Of a DNA stretch of 64,000 bases, positions 55,574 to 64,000 are shown in pieces. The notes under the pieces were generated by a model. The model ran no database searches. It had not been told where the DNA came from and saw only the letters and a list, made by a program, of their open reading frames with translations. Origin of the DNA: Halochromatium salexigens (GTDB taxonomy: Bacteria; Pseudomonadota; Gammaproteobacteria; Chromatiales; Chromatiaceae); assembly GCF_016653295.1 (NCBI RefSeq), contig NZ_NHSF01000072.1, positions 1 to 64,000 on the forward strand. The letters are read 5' to 3'. The translations under genes were made by a program, and so were the position numbers. How positions within the stretch are numbered: position 1 is the first letter of the stretch; each line of letters begins with the position of its first letter.

Positions 55574-56449
55574 ATGCTCGCTGTGCTGCTGTCGTTGGGA
55601 CTGATGTTTGCCGATGCGCGCGATCGACATCTGTCATGGGTGCGATCGACGCTTGCCGTGGTTGCCTATCCGGTCCATTGGTTGGCATCGCAGCCGAGCC
55701 AGTTCGCCCGAGCGCTCGACAGTCGCCTCGCGACCGAAGCCGATCTGCGCGAGCGAAACACGCTGCTTGAGCATGAAAATCTGGAGTTGAAGGGGCGCAT
55801 GCAGCGCTTCCTTGCCTTGCAGGCGGAGAACAGCCGGTTACGGGATCTGCTCGGCTCCTCGTTCAAGGTGGGCGATCGGGTCTTGGTCGCGGAGCTGTTG
55901 CAGGTTGAGCTCGATCCCTATCGACAGCAAGTGTTGGTGGACAAGGGCACCTCCTCGGGGGTCTATGTTGGGCAGCCGGTGCTTGATGCGAATGCCGTCA
56001 TGGGCCAAGTCGTGATTGCGAATCCGCTCACCGCCACCGTGCTATTGATCACGGATGCCGATCATGCCTTGCCAGTGCAGGTCAACCGCAATGGGTTGCG
56101 CACCATTGCCACCGGTACCGGTCTAGTCAACCAATTGCGATTGCCACATCTGCCGAAGAATGCCGATGTGCGCGTGGGGGATCTGCTGGTCACATCCGGC
56201 ATGGGAGGTGTATTTCCCGCCGGTTATCCAGTCGCGCGCATTGTCGAGGTCGCTGATGATCCGAATAGCTCATTCGCTACGGTGAATGCCGAGCCGACAG
56301 CGCGCCTGGATCGCAGCCATGAAGTGTTGCTGGTGTGGACGGTCGAGCCAGTCCAGGCCGCGCCCAATACCTCCGCCCAGGCCGCTGATCGCCAGCTGAT
56401 CTCGATGCCCCCCTTGGATACGCTCGAGCAGCCGGAGGATCGCTCGTGA
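55574..56449 (+). CDS. mreC: Rod-shape-determining protein MreC
   Basis: The product from ATG 55574 has 291 residues: an N-terminal membrane helix, a coiled coil (about residues 50-90, LRERNTLLEHENLELKGRMQRFLALQAENSRL) and the MreC beta domain (LLVTSGMGGVFPAGYPVARIVEV). The usual MreC N-terminus (LFxRxPPLLLRL before the membrane helix) lies upstream in frame, 55529-55573, after a GGAGG at 55515-55519. The only codons there at the right distance are GTT and ATC, and an in-frame stop is at 55505. The true start may therefore be a rare ATC at 55529 (306 residues). Confidence 0.92.
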   Translation: MLAVLLSLGLMFADARDRHLSWVRSTLAVVAYPVHWLASQPSQFARALDSRLATEADLRERNTLLEHENLELKGRMQRFLALQAENSRLRDLLGSSFKVGDRVLVAELLQVELDPYRQQVLVDKGTSSGVYVGQPVLDANAVMGQVVIANPLTATVLLITDADHALPVQVNRNGLRTIATGTGLVNQLRLPHLPKNADVRVGDLLVTSGMGGVFPAGYPVARIVEVADDPNSSFATVNAEPTARLDRSHEVLLVWTVEPVQAAPNTSAQAADRQLISMPPLDTLEQPEDRS

Positions 56450-56931
56450 GCGGTTTCCCGCGCACGGGGGCTTTCGTCGGCCTGACCTTGGTCATTGCAC
56501 TCACCTTGACCATCATCCCGATACCGTCATGGGCGGATGATTACCGTCCGCAATGGGTGACGCTGATCTTGATCTATTGGTGCATGGTCATGCCCGCTCG
56601 GTTCGGTATCTTTACCGGCTTTGCGCTCGGCATCGCGCATGATGTGGTCTCGGGGGCGTTGCTCGGCGAGCATGCCTTGTCGTTGTCCGTGGTGGCGTAT
56701 CTGGCGGGCGAATTGCACCGGCGCATCCGCGCCTTTCCGCTCTGGCAGCAGGCGGTGGCGGTTTGGCTTTTGCTGCTGGTCGAGCGTTTGCTATCGCTTT
56801 GGGTCCTAGGCGCGACCGGTCAGCCCACGCCCACCCTAGTCTATTGGTTGCCAACCTTTGTCGGATTACTGCTCTGGCCCTGGTTGAGCCCCTTGATGGA
56901 TCGGCTGCGGATGTCCGCAGGCGTGGCCTGA
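56446..56931 (+). CDS. mreD: Rod-shape-determining protein MreD
   Basis: The 161-residue protein starts with GTG at 56446, overlapping the mreC stop by 4 bases with a ggagg ribosome site. It has five hydrophobic segments, with PQWVTLILIYWCMVMPARFGIFTGFALGIAHDVVSGALLGEHAL typical of MreD. It is part of the membrane complex that positions peptidoglycan synthesis. Confidence 0.92.
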   Translation: MSGFPRTGAFVGLTLVIALTLTIIPIPSWADDYRPQWVTLILIYWCMVMPARFGIFTGFALGIAHDVVSGALLGEHALSLSVVAYLAGELHRRIRAFPLWQQAVAVWLLLLVERLLSLWVLGATGQPTPTLVYWLPTFVGLLLWPWLSPLMDRLRMSAGVA

Positions 56932-56963
56932 TGAACACTGACACCAAGGATTGAGTCGATACG

Positions 56964-58844
56964 ATGCTTGCAGAAGTCTTTGCGGATCGACGTGGTGAAA
57001 AACGCCTGTTTCGCACCCGCGCGCTTGTTCTAGCGGTCTTGGTGGTGCTCAGCCTAGCGCTGATCGGGATGCGATTGTTCCAGCTGCAGGTGGTGCGCCA
57101 TGAGCACTTCACGACGCTCTCCGACGATAATCGCATCAAGATCCAGCCGATGCCGCCGACCCGCGGCCTCATCTATGATCGCGATGGCGTCTTGCTGGCG
57201 GATAATTTGCCGTCCTACGCGCTGACCATCGAGCCGGAGAAGGTCGACGATCTCGCCGCGACGATCGCCGAGCTGTCAGCGCTGTTGCCGATCTCGGAGC
57301 TGGACCGCGAGCGCTTCCGGCGCCTGTTGCCGCAGCGCCGCCGCTTTGAAGGCGTGCCGATCCGGCTTGATCTCAGTCAAGCCGAGCGGGCCCGCTTCGC
57401 CGTGCAAAGCCATCGGTTTCCGGGCGTGGAGATCGCGGCTGAACTCTCACGTTCCTATCCACAGGGCATGCACACGGCGCATGTGGTCGGTTATGTTGGC
57501 CGCATCAACGAGCAAGAGCTGGAGCAGATCGATCGCTCCGATTATGCCGGTAGCACGCATATCGGGAAGGTTGGGATCGAGAAGTACCATGAGGCATGGC
57601 TGCATGGGCATGTCGGTTATCAACAGGCCGTGGTCAATGCGCGTGGGCGGGTACTGGAGCGACGCGAGGAGAAGACGCCCTTGCCCGGGCGCGATTTGCA
57701 TCTATTCCTGGATCTTGACCTGCAGCGTGATGCCGCCGCGGCGCTTGGTGATCGGCGTGGCGCGGTGGTCGCGATCGAACCCGAGACCGGCGGCGTGCTG
57801 GCGATGGTCAGCTCGCCGAGCTACGATCCGAATCCTTTCGTTGGCGGTATCGGCTTCAAGGCCTATGCGGCGTTGCGCGACGATATTGATCGGCCGCTCT
57901 ACAATCGTGCCATTCGCGGCCAGTATCCGCCGGGCTCGACTATCAAGCAGTTCATCGCCTTGGCCGGGCTCGCGAGCGGGGTGGCCACCGCGCGCGAAGG
58001 CAAATACTGTGGCGGTTATTTTCAACTGCCGGGGCATTCGCATCGCTATCGCTGCTGGCGCAGTGGCGGGCATGGCACGCTGGCGATGGAGGATGCGATC
58101 GTGCAGTCCTGCGATGTCTACTTCTATCGCCTCGCCCATGACATGGGGATCGAGCGCATGAAGACGCATCTGGCCGAGTTTGGTTTCGGCGAGCCCACCG
58201 GGGCCGATATCGCCGGCGAGCTGGGCGGCTTGTTGCCGTCGCCGGAGTGGAAGCGGCGGGCGCGCAACCAACCCTGGTTTCCGGGCGAGACGCTGATCGT
58301 CGGCATCGGTCAGGGCGCCTTTTTGGCCACACCGCTGCAACTGGCAGCGGCCACAGCGGCGGTTGCCAACCGCGGCACCTACATGCAGCCGCGTTTGGTG
58401 AGTGCGACCCGGGCTAGCCTGGGAGCGCCCCTCGATCCGACCGAAGCGAAGCGTCGCCTGCTGCCGGATAAGGACCCAGCGCACTGGCAGACCATCGTCG
58501 ATGCGATGACCAATGTCGTCGAGGGCCGGCGCGGCACCGCGCGCCGGATCCGCAATGACGACTATCGGATCGCTGGCAAGACCGGCACCTCGCAGGTGTT
58601 CACCGTGGGCCAGAACGAGACCTATAACGAGGCCGAGGTGGCCGAGCGCATGCGCGATCATGCCCTGTTTGTGGGGTTCGCGCCGATCGACAATCCGCAG
58701 ATCGCGGTGGCCGTCATCGTCGAAAATGGCGGTCATGGAGGGGCAACGGCCGCTCCCATTGCGCGTGCCGTGATGGATAGCTGGCTGCTCGATCAGCGTG
58801 TGGTCCCGTCCACCGAGAACGCTGCCGAGACGACTTCCCAGTAA
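56964..58844 (+). CDS. mrdA: Penicillin-binding protein 2 (peptidoglycan transpeptidase MrdA)
   Basis: The 626-residue protein has an N-terminal membrane helix, the PBP dimerisation domain (MPPTRGLIYDRDGVLLADNLPSYAL) and a transpeptidase domain. The domain shows SxxK in PPGSTIKQF, SxN in QSCDVYF (C in place of N) and KTG in IAGKTGTSQVF. It cross-links peptidoglycan for rod elongation together with RodA, the next gene. Confidence 0.96.
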   Translation: MLAEVFADRRGEKRLFRTRALVLAVLVVLSLALIGMRLFQLQVVRHEHFTTLSDDNRIKIQPMPPTRGLIYDRDGVLLADNLPSYALTIEPEKVDDLAATIAELSALLPISELDRERFRRLLPQRRRFEGVPIRLDLSQAERARFAVQSHRFPGVEIAAELSRSYPQGMHTAHVVGYVGRINEQELEQIDRSDYAGSTHIGKVGIEKYHEAWLHGHVGYQQAVVNARGRVLERREEKTPLPGRDLHLFLDLDLQRDAAAALGDRRGAVVAIEPETGGVLAMVSSPSYDPNPFVGGIGFKAYAALRDDIDRPLYNRAIRGQYPPGSTIKQFIALAGLASGVATAREGKYCGGYFQLPGHSHRYRCWRSGGHGTLAMEDAIVQSCDVYFYRLAHDMGIERMKTHLAEFGFGEPTGADIAGELGGLLPSPEWKRRARNQPWFPGETLIVGIGQGAFLATPLQLAAATAAVANRGTYMQPRLVSATRASLGAPLDPTEAKRRLLPDKDPAHWQTIVDAMTNVVEGRRGTARRIRNDDYRIAGKTGTSQVFTVGQNETYNEAEVAERMRDHALFVGFAPIDNPQIAVAVIVENGGHGGATAAPIARAVMDSWLLDQRVVPSTENAAETTSQ

Positions 58845-58860
58845 TCGATGGTGGCGCGCA

Positions 58861-59994
58861 GTGGCACCGCATAAGCTCCGTATCGATCGGGATTCAAGCG
58901 GGCTCGACGGTGGTTTGCTGGCGCGGCTGCATCTTGATCTGCCCCTGCTGTTATTGCTGTTGCTGATCTGTGGTTTGGGGTTGGTGGTCCTCTACAGCGC
59001 CTCTGGGCAGTCTGCCGAGCAGGTTGATCGACAACTGCTGCGGCTGGGAGTCGCCTTTTTGCTGATGATCGCGATCGCTCAGGTTCCACCGGTGGTGTTG
59101 AGTCGGTGGTCTTTGCCGCTGTTCTTGATTGGTCTGTCGCTGTTACTGGCGGTGCTACTGATGGGCGAGCAGAGCAAGGGGGCGCAGCGCTGGCTGGACC
59201 TGGGCGTGGTCCGGTTTCAGCCCTCCGAAATCCTGAAACTGGCCTTGCCGATGATGTTGGCCTGGTATCTGTCGATGCGTCCAACGCCACCGCGCCTGCT
59301 CGATATCGCGGTCGTTGGCCTGTTGATCGCGGCGCCAGTGCTGTTGATCGCCAAGCAGCCGGATCTTGGTACCGCCGTGTTGGTCGCCAGCGCTGGTGTG
59401 ACGACGCTCTTCCTCTCCGGCTTGCGTTGGCGCCTGATCATTGGGCTCTGCGTGCTTGGCGCCGCAGCGACCCCATTGGTTTGGTCGCTGATGCGCGACT
59501 ATCAACGGCGCCGGGTGCTGACCTTTCTCGACCCAGGCTCCGACCCACTGGGCGCTGGCTATCATATCATTCAGTCGCAGATCGCGATCGGTTCCGGCGG
59601 ATTGCATGGTAAGGGCTGGCTCGGGGGCACCCAGTCGCAGCTCGAATTCCTGCCGGAGCGCTCCACTGACTTCATCTTTGCTGTGCTCGGCGAGGAGTTG
59701 GGTTTATCCGGGGTCGTCCTGTTGATGCTGCTGTACCTGGCGGTGATCCTGCGCGGCCTCAGCATTGCCGCGCAGGCCCCGGATGCCTACAGTCGCCTCT
59801 TGGCGGGCTCGGTCACCATCGTCTTCTTTGTCTATCTCTTCGTGAACATGGGAATGGTCACTGGTCTACTGCCGGTAGTGGGGGTGCCGCTGCCACTGAT
59901 CAGTTATGGCGGCACCTCATTGGTGACACTGATGCTAGGCTTCGGCATCCTGATGTCGATTCAAACGCGGCGGAAATTGCTTCAAAGTGAGTGA
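58861..59994 (+). CDS. rodA: Peptidoglycan glycosyltransferase RodA
   Basis: From GTG 58861 the product has 377 residues with ten membrane helices and the SEDS pattern: GAQRWLDLGVVRFQPSEILKLALPMMLAWYL, LIAKQPDLGTAVLVASAGV and ending with PLPLISYGGTSLVTLMLGFGILMSI. Alternative starts upstream would add an Arg/Trp-rich tail that overlaps mrdA. RodA polymerises lipid II and works with PBP2. E. coli RodA has 370 residues. Confidence 0.95.
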   Translation: MAPHKLRIDRDSSGLDGGLLARLHLDLPLLLLLLLICGLGLVVLYSASGQSAEQVDRQLLRLGVAFLLMIAIAQVPPVVLSRWSLPLFLIGLSLLLAVLLMGEQSKGAQRWLDLGVVRFQPSEILKLALPMMLAWYLSMRPTPPRLLDIAVVGLLIAAPVLLIAKQPDLGTAVLVASAGVTTLFLSGLRWRLIIGLCVLGAAATPLVWSLMRDYQRRRVLTFLDPGSDPLGAGYHIIQSQIAIGSGGLHGKGWLGGTQSQLEFLPERSTDFIFAVLGEELGLSGVVLLMLLYLAVILRGLSIAAQAPDAYSRLLAGSVTIVFFVYLFVNMGMVTGLLPVVGVPLPLISYGGTSLVTLMLGFGILMSIQTRRKLLQSE

Positions 59995-60022
59995 GTTCGC
60001 GCCTATACTCAAGGTTGAATCG

Positions 60023-61057
60023 ATGAGCAGAGTTGCCCTTGGTATGTCCAATAATCCGCTCTCAGCCACGCGGACAACGGTTGCCGCCACGCGACTGGCC
60101 TGGCTCCTTTTGACGCCGCTGCCGATCCAGGCTGCGGCGCCCGCGAACTATGAGCCCGAGCGCGAGGCCTTTATCCACGAGATGGTTGCGCGACATGGCT
60201 TTGAGCGCGCCGAGCTGATGACGCTCATGGAAGACGCGCGCTATCAACAAGCGATCGTCGACGCCATGGACCGGCCCTACGAGGGCAAATCATGGGGGGC
60301 ATACCGGGCGTTGTTCGTGACCCCGGAGCGCATTGCCGGCGGGCGGCGTTTTCTGGCTGAACACGCGCCCTTGCTAAGCCAAGCTGAACGTACCTATGGC
60401 GTGCCCGCTGCGGTGATTGTCGCGATCATCGGCATCGAGACCAATTACGGTGCGACCCTGGGCCAACATCGCGTGCTCGATGCGTTGAGCACGCTGGGGT
60501 TCGCCTATCCACGGCGCGCCGCCTTCTTTCGCAAAGAACTTGAGGAATTTCTGTTGCTCTCGCGTGAGGAGGCGGTTGATCCAAGCGCGGTGCACGGCTC
60601 CTATGCCGGTGCGCTCGGCAAGCCGCAGTTCATCCCCTCGAGCTATCGCGCCTACGCGGTCGATTTCGATGGCGATGGACGGCGCGATCTCTGGGACAGC
60701 GATGCCGATGTGATTGGCAGTGTCGGTGCCTACCTCTCCGAGCATGGATGGGTGCCCGGCGAGCCGGTCGCCTCGCCGGCAACGCTGCGAGGACCGCTTG
60801 ATGATAAGATCGAGGTCGGCGGTAAACGACCGGTAGTTCCAAGCCTTAGCGTTGCCGAAATTCAGGCGGCCGGGGTCGAGCCGGCCGCAGCGCTGGACCC
60901 AAGCGCCCAGGCCGCGCTGATCGAACTCGATCGTGAGGGGGCCGAGTACTGGGTGGTCTTGGATAACTTCTATGCGATCACCCGTTACAACCACAGCAAT
61001 CTGTATGCACTGGCCGCCTATGAACTAAGCCGGGCGATTGCGGGACTGGATCAGTAG
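60023..61057 (+). CDS. mltB: Membrane-bound lytic murein transglycosylase B
   Basis: The 344-residue protein has a signal-like N-terminus and the MltB pattern: catalytic Glu in AIIGIETNYGATLGQHRVLDALSTLGFAYPRR, then GSYAGALGKPQFIPSSYRAYAVDFDGDGRRDLWDSDADVIGSVGAYLSEHGW. ATG 60023 has an aagg ribosome site; a GTG at 59987 overlapping rodA is another option. It cleaves peptidoglycan glycan strands. No clear lipobox is visible, so it may be soluble in the periplasm, unlike E. coli MltB. Confidence 0.93.
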   Translation: MSRVALGMSNNPLSATRTTVAATRLAWLLLTPLPIQAAAPANYEPEREAFIHEMVARHGFERAELMTLMEDARYQQAIVDAMDRPYEGKSWGAYRALFVTPERIAGGRRFLAEHAPLLSQAERTYGVPAAVIVAIIGIETNYGATLGQHRVLDALSTLGFAYPRRAAFFRKELEEFLLLSREEAVDPSAVHGSYAGALGKPQFIPSSYRAYAVDFDGDGRRDLWDSDADVIGSVGAYLSEHGWVPGEPVASPATLRGPLDDKIEVGGKRPVVPSLSVAEIQAAGVEPAAALDPSAQAALIELDREGAEYWVVLDNFYAITRYNHSNLYALAAYELSRAIAGLDQ

Positions 61058-61065
61058 CGGTGGCA

Positions 61066-61956
61066 ATGCGGATTCAACCTATGATGATGGATCACCCGTG
61101 TCAGAAGCGGAACGGCTATACGTCTGTTGGTGGCATCCTCTTGGTGATGGCGAGGCTTGGCCTTCTCAGTGGGCTGATCATGTTGATGGCAGGCTGTGGA
61201 AGCACATCCAAAACGCCCGCAACATCGGCGAGCGAGGTCGCCATGGAGGCCATGCCCAAGGCTGAGCCGAAGTCGCGCTATGGCAATATGGACTCCTACG
61301 TGGTGCTGGGTAAGCGCTATTACACCAAGGCTAGCAGCCGCAACCATGTGGAAACAGGACGGGCCTCCTGGTATGGCAAGAAGTTTCATGGCCGCAAGAC
61401 CTCGAGCGGCGAACGTTACGATATGCACAGGCTGACGGCGGCTCACAAGACGCTGCCATTGCCGACCTATGCGCTGGTCACTAACCTCGAGAATGGACGT
61501 CGGGCCGTGGTAAAGGTCAACGACCGCGGGCCTTTCGCGGGCAACCGCATCATTGATCTCTCTTATGCCGCCGCTAGGCGCCTGGGTATGGTCAATGCCG
61601 GTACGGCACGCGTCGAGGTACGCTCGATCGATCCGCGCGATCATGGGAAGGATGCGAAGACGCTGCTGCGGTTGGCGTCCGCAAATTCCCAACCCCCCAA
61701 AACGCGCCTAGCGCGGGACAGGGTTTATCTCCAGGTTGGCGCCTTCGGCAACCGGGAACATGCGGAGCAACTGAAGCGTCGGCTAGTCTCGACGCTGAAT
61801 GCCCCGGTGCTGGTGAAAGCGCCGCTCGCGGATGGCGCAGTGGCGCCGCTCTATAAGGTTCAGGTTGGTCCGCTGCGCTCATCCTCCGATGCCGATGCGC
61901 TCGGGCGTCGGCTGACGGCCTTGGGTCTCGACACGCCAATGATCGTCACCCCTTGA
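61066..61956 (+). CDS. rlpA: Septal ring lytic transglycosylase RlpA (lipoprotein with SPOR domain)
   Basis: From ATG 61066 the product has 296 residues; a later ATG at 61147 is also possible. A signal peptide ends in the lipobox LMAGC. The RlpA double-psi barrel follows (GRASWYGKKFHGRKTSSGERYDM, then LPTYALVTNLENGRRAVVKVNDRGPFAGNRIIDLS). A C-terminal SPOR domain (YLQVGAFGNREHAEQLKRRL, YKVQVGPL) binds denuded glycan strands at the septum. It lies between mltB and dacC in the same direction, in keeping with the pbp2-rodA-rlpA-dacA order of many Gammaproteobacteria. Confidence 0.95.
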   Translation: MRIQPMMMDHPCQKRNGYTSVGGILLVMARLGLLSGLIMLMAGCGSTSKTPATSASEVAMEAMPKAEPKSRYGNMDSYVVLGKRYYTKASSRNHVETGRASWYGKKFHGRKTSSGERYDMHRLTAAHKTLPLPTYALVTNLENGRRAVVKVNDRGPFAGNRIIDLSYAAARRLGMVNAGTARVEVRSIDPRDHGKDAKTLLRLASANSQPPKTRLARDRVYLQVGAFGNREHAEQLKRRLVSTLNAPVLVKAPLADGAVAPLYKVQVGPLRSSSDADALGRRLTALGLDTPMIVTP

Positions 61957-62043
61957 TCCATCGCGTTTGGAGCCGAGAGTCGCAAGCGCCACGCCGTCGG
62001 ATGCGGGCTGCCGAGGTTCCCGCGAGCAGGTAAACTTCCGCCC

Positions 62044-63165
62044 ATGCGTTACATCATCTCTCTCATCCTGGCCAGCCTGATCGTCGTCACGGTTCGGGCC
62101 GAGACCCCTCCGCCGCCGGCGCTTGGTGCCGAAGGCTATCTGCTGCTCGATCATGACAGTGGCGCGGTACTCGCGGCCGCGAATGCCGAAGCACGTCTCG
62201 AGCCTGCGAGCCTGACCAAGATCATGACCGCCTATGTGGTCTTTCGCGAGCTGGCTGCTGGCAACATCGCCCTTGATGATCAGGTACTGATCAGCGAGAA
62301 GGCCTGGCGCACTGGGGGCTCGAAGATGTTCATCGAGGTCGGTAAGCAGGTGGCGCTCGAGGATTTGCTCAAGGGCATGATCATCCAGTCTGGCAACGAT
62401 GCCAGCGTGGCCCTAGCCGAGCATATCGCCGGTAGCGAGGCGAGCTTTGCTGGCCTGATGAACCAGCATGCCCAACGGCTCGGGATGACGCAGACGCATT
62501 TTACCAATGCCACCGGCTTGCCTGGACCGGAGCACTTCACCACGCCCAAGGATATCGCGTTGGTGACAACGGCGATGATCCGCGAATTCCCCGAGTATTA
62601 TCGCTGGTATTCGGAGCCGGAATTCACCTGGCAGGGTATCCAGCAGTTCAACCGCAACCGCTTGCTCGACAAGGGGGTTGGTGTGGACGGCGTGAAGACC
62701 GGCCACACCCAGGCTGCGGGCTATTGTTTGGTATCCTCCGCAAAGCGCGAGGGTCAGCGGTTGACCTCTGTGGTGATGGGAACCGAGAGCAGCGCGGCCC
62801 GCGTCGCCGATAGTCTGGCGCTGTTGAACTACGGGTTCCGCTTCTTCGAGACACATCCCCTCTATTCGGAACGCGAGCCTCTCGAGGTGCTGCGGGTATG
62901 GTCGGGTGATCCGTCGACGGTGACGGTGGGGCCGGCCACCGAGGTGGTTGTCACCATCCCGCGCGGTCACTTCGAGGCCCTCTCGGCCCAGCTCGAGCCG
63001 AAGGCGATGCTTGAAGCGCCACTCGCTGATGGCGAGCAGGTTGGTGAGATTATCTTGATGTTGGACGATGAGGTCATCAAACGGCAGCCGGCCGTGGCGC
63101 TCGATCCGGTCGAGCGTGGAGGCCTGCTGCGTCAGGCGGTGGATTCGGTGCTGAAGCTCTTCTAA
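62044..63165 (+). CDS. dacC: D-alanyl-D-alanine carboxypeptidase (PBP5/6 type)
   Basis: The 373-residue protein has a signal peptide (MRYIISLILASLIVVTVRA) and the three active-site motifs: SxxK at Ser56 (EPASLTKIMTAYV), SGN (QSGNDASVAL) and KTG (GVKTGHTQAAGYC). A C-terminal amphipathic helix (GGLLRQAVDSVLKLF) anchors it to the membrane. It trims the terminal D-Ala of peptidoglycan. The next gene, a D-amino acid aminotransferase, starts directly after its stop, which suggests that the two are coupled. dacA would be an equally good symbol. Confidence 0.94.
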   Translation: MRYIISLILASLIVVTVRAETPPPPALGAEGYLLLDHDSGAVLAAANAEARLEPASLTKIMTAYVVFRELAAGNIALDDQVLISEKAWRTGGSKMFIEVGKQVALEDLLKGMIIQSGNDASVALAEHIAGSEASFAGLMNQHAQRLGMTQTHFTNATGLPGPEHFTTPKDIALVTTAMIREFPEYYRWYSEPEFTWQGIQQFNRNRLLDKGVGVDGVKTGHTQAAGYCLVSSAKREGQRLTSVVMGTESSAARVADSLALLNYGFRFFETHPLYSEREPLEVLRVWSGDPSTVTVGPATEVVVTIPRGHFEALSAQLEPKAMLEAPLADGEQVGEIILMLDDEVIKRQPAVALDPVERGGLLRQAVDSVLKLF

Positions 63166-64000
63166 ATGAATGAGATCTATCTTAACGGTGCCTTCGTCGC
63201 GCCGGAACAGGCGATGATCTCAGTGATGGATCGCGGGTTCTTGTTCGGCGACGGTGTCTATGAGGTGATTCCAGCCTACGCTGGGCGCCCGTTGCGAGCG
63301 GCGGAGCATCTGCAGCGTCTCGAGAACAGCCTGCGCGGGATCGGTCTGCAAGCGCCACTGTCGCTGCCTGAATGGTCGAACATCTTTGTCCGTTTGCTCG
63401 CGGCTGAGCCGAAGATGGATCAGGCACTCTACCTACAGGTGACGCGCGGTGCAGCCCCCACGCGCGATCATCGTTTTCCGGCTCAGCCGGCGCCGACGGT
63501 GATGGCGATGGCCAAGCCGATGAAGGCGCGTGATCGGGCTGTCGTCGAGGCTGGGGTCGCCGTGGTGACACGCGACGACATCCGCTGGTTGCGCTGTGAT
63601 ATCAAGTCGACCTCGCTGCTCGCGGCCGTGCTGCTGCGCCAATCGGCGCAAGAGGCGGGTGCCGAGGAGGCCATTTTGGTGCGCGATGGTTTGGCATTGG
63701 AGGGCTCGACCAGTAACCTATTCATCGTGCGGGATGGGCAACTGATGACGCCACCCAAGGGGCCCTTGCTGTTGGCCGGGATCACGCGCGACCTGGTGCT
63801 GGAACTGGCCAGGGCCGCCAAGATACCGATTCAGGAACGCGACATTGCGGTTGAAGCGTTGCGCCAGGCCGATGAGGTTTGGATCAGTAGCTCGACCCGC
63901 GAGGTGATGCCGGTGACCCAACTCGATGACAAGCCCCTCGGCTCAGGGCGTCCCGGCCCGTTGTGGCGGCGTGTCGATGCACTCTATCAAGACTTCAAGG
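63166..64000 (+). CDS. dat: D-amino acid aminotransferase (class IV), truncated by the window end
   Basis: ATG 63166 follows the dacC stop directly; 278 complete codons are visible and no stop is reached before 64000. The N-terminus (NEIYLNGAFVAPEQAMISVMDRGFLFGDGVYEVIPAYAG) and PLP lysine Lys147 (CDIKSTS) identify a class IV aminotransferase; the region GLALEGSTSNLFIVRDGQL and VWISSSTREVMPVTQLDD is typical of D-alanine aminotransferase. It makes D-Glu or D-Ala for peptidoglycan, in keeping with the cluster. The branched-chain type (IlvE) is less likely by its context and N-terminus. Confidence 0.9.
   Translation, partial: MNEIYLNGAFVAPEQAMISVMDRGFLFGDGVYEVIPAYAGRPLRAAEHLQRLENSLRGIGLQAPLSLPEWSNIFVRLLAAEPKMDQALYLQVTRGAAPTRDHRFPAQPAPTVMAMAKPMKARDRAVVEAGVAVVTRDDIRWLRCDIKSTSLLAAVLLRQSAQEAGAEEAILVRDGLALEGSTSNLFIVRDGQLMTPPKGPLLLAGITRDLVLELARAAKIPIQERDIAVEALRQADEVWISSSTREVMPVTQLDDKPLGSGRPGPLWRRVDALYQDFK

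Overview
The window is high-GC proteobacterial DNA, most likely from a purple sulfur bacterium (Chromatiaceae, Gammaproteobacteria). The main reasons are a secreted Gly/Tyr/Trp-rich protein of the sulfur globule protein type (21917-22240) and a NiFe hydrogenase operon in the order hynS-isp1-isp2-hynL, as known from Thiocapsa and Allochromatium. The housekeeping genes (mreBCD-mrdA-rodA-mltB-rlpA-dacC-dat, ppc, rimK, lspA, gatCAB) fit this assignment. Assignments rest on reading protein motifs by eye; no database search was run.

Region 1-4600: a MerR-type regulator, a HisH-HisF fusion that resembles the eukaryotic HIS7 type, a lipoprotein with a ClpP-like fold, and a Uma2-type putative nuclease. 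Region 4733-21796 is an accessory island that looks like a DNA phosphorothioation (Ssp/Dnd-like) defence locus. It holds a cysteine desulfurase (SspA-like), a DUF4007 protein (SspB-like), a small DUF6883/DUF4926-like pair, and a large P-loop ATPase (SspC-like). On the opposite strand are a helicase-nuclease fusion, a SAM methyltransferase and a small ribbon-helix-helix protein. The island ends with a HerA-type ATPase remnant, a Schlafen-AlbA/ATPase protein and a frameshifted phosphorothioation-associated methyltransferase. No SspD/DndC (PAPS-reductase-like) gene is visible. A complete 2807-bp insertion sequence with 16-bp terminal inverted repeats and a 9-bp target duplication sits just after the cysteine desulfurase stop codon. 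It carries a DruA-like (DUF4338) gene and a DDE transposase whose frame changes at an A8 run.

Region 21900-35400: sulfur globule protein; an aspartoacylase-like enzyme overlapping rimK; lspA; a secreted dienelactone-hydrolase-like protein; ppc; a bacterial member of the protein N-terminal glutamine amidohydrolase family; a PH-domain membrane protein; an ABC exporter; YdcH-like, Skp-like and DUF2058 proteins; a TatD nuclease; and tcdA. Region 35400-44500: a PomAB/MotAB-like stator pair whose B subunit has a repeated acidic tail, then the membrane-linked NiFe hydrogenase with its maturation genes and a divergent hypC. Region 44600-54000: PEP synthase regulator, split proton-translocating transhydrogenase (pntAA-AB-B), and gatC-gatA / gatB separated by a rhodanese and a methyltransferase. 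Region 54000-64000: the cell-shape and peptidoglycan cluster mreB-mreC-mreD-mrdA-rodA-mltB-rlpA-dacC, followed by a D-amino acid aminotransferase that runs off the end.

No rRNA, tRNA or CRISPR array was recognised.
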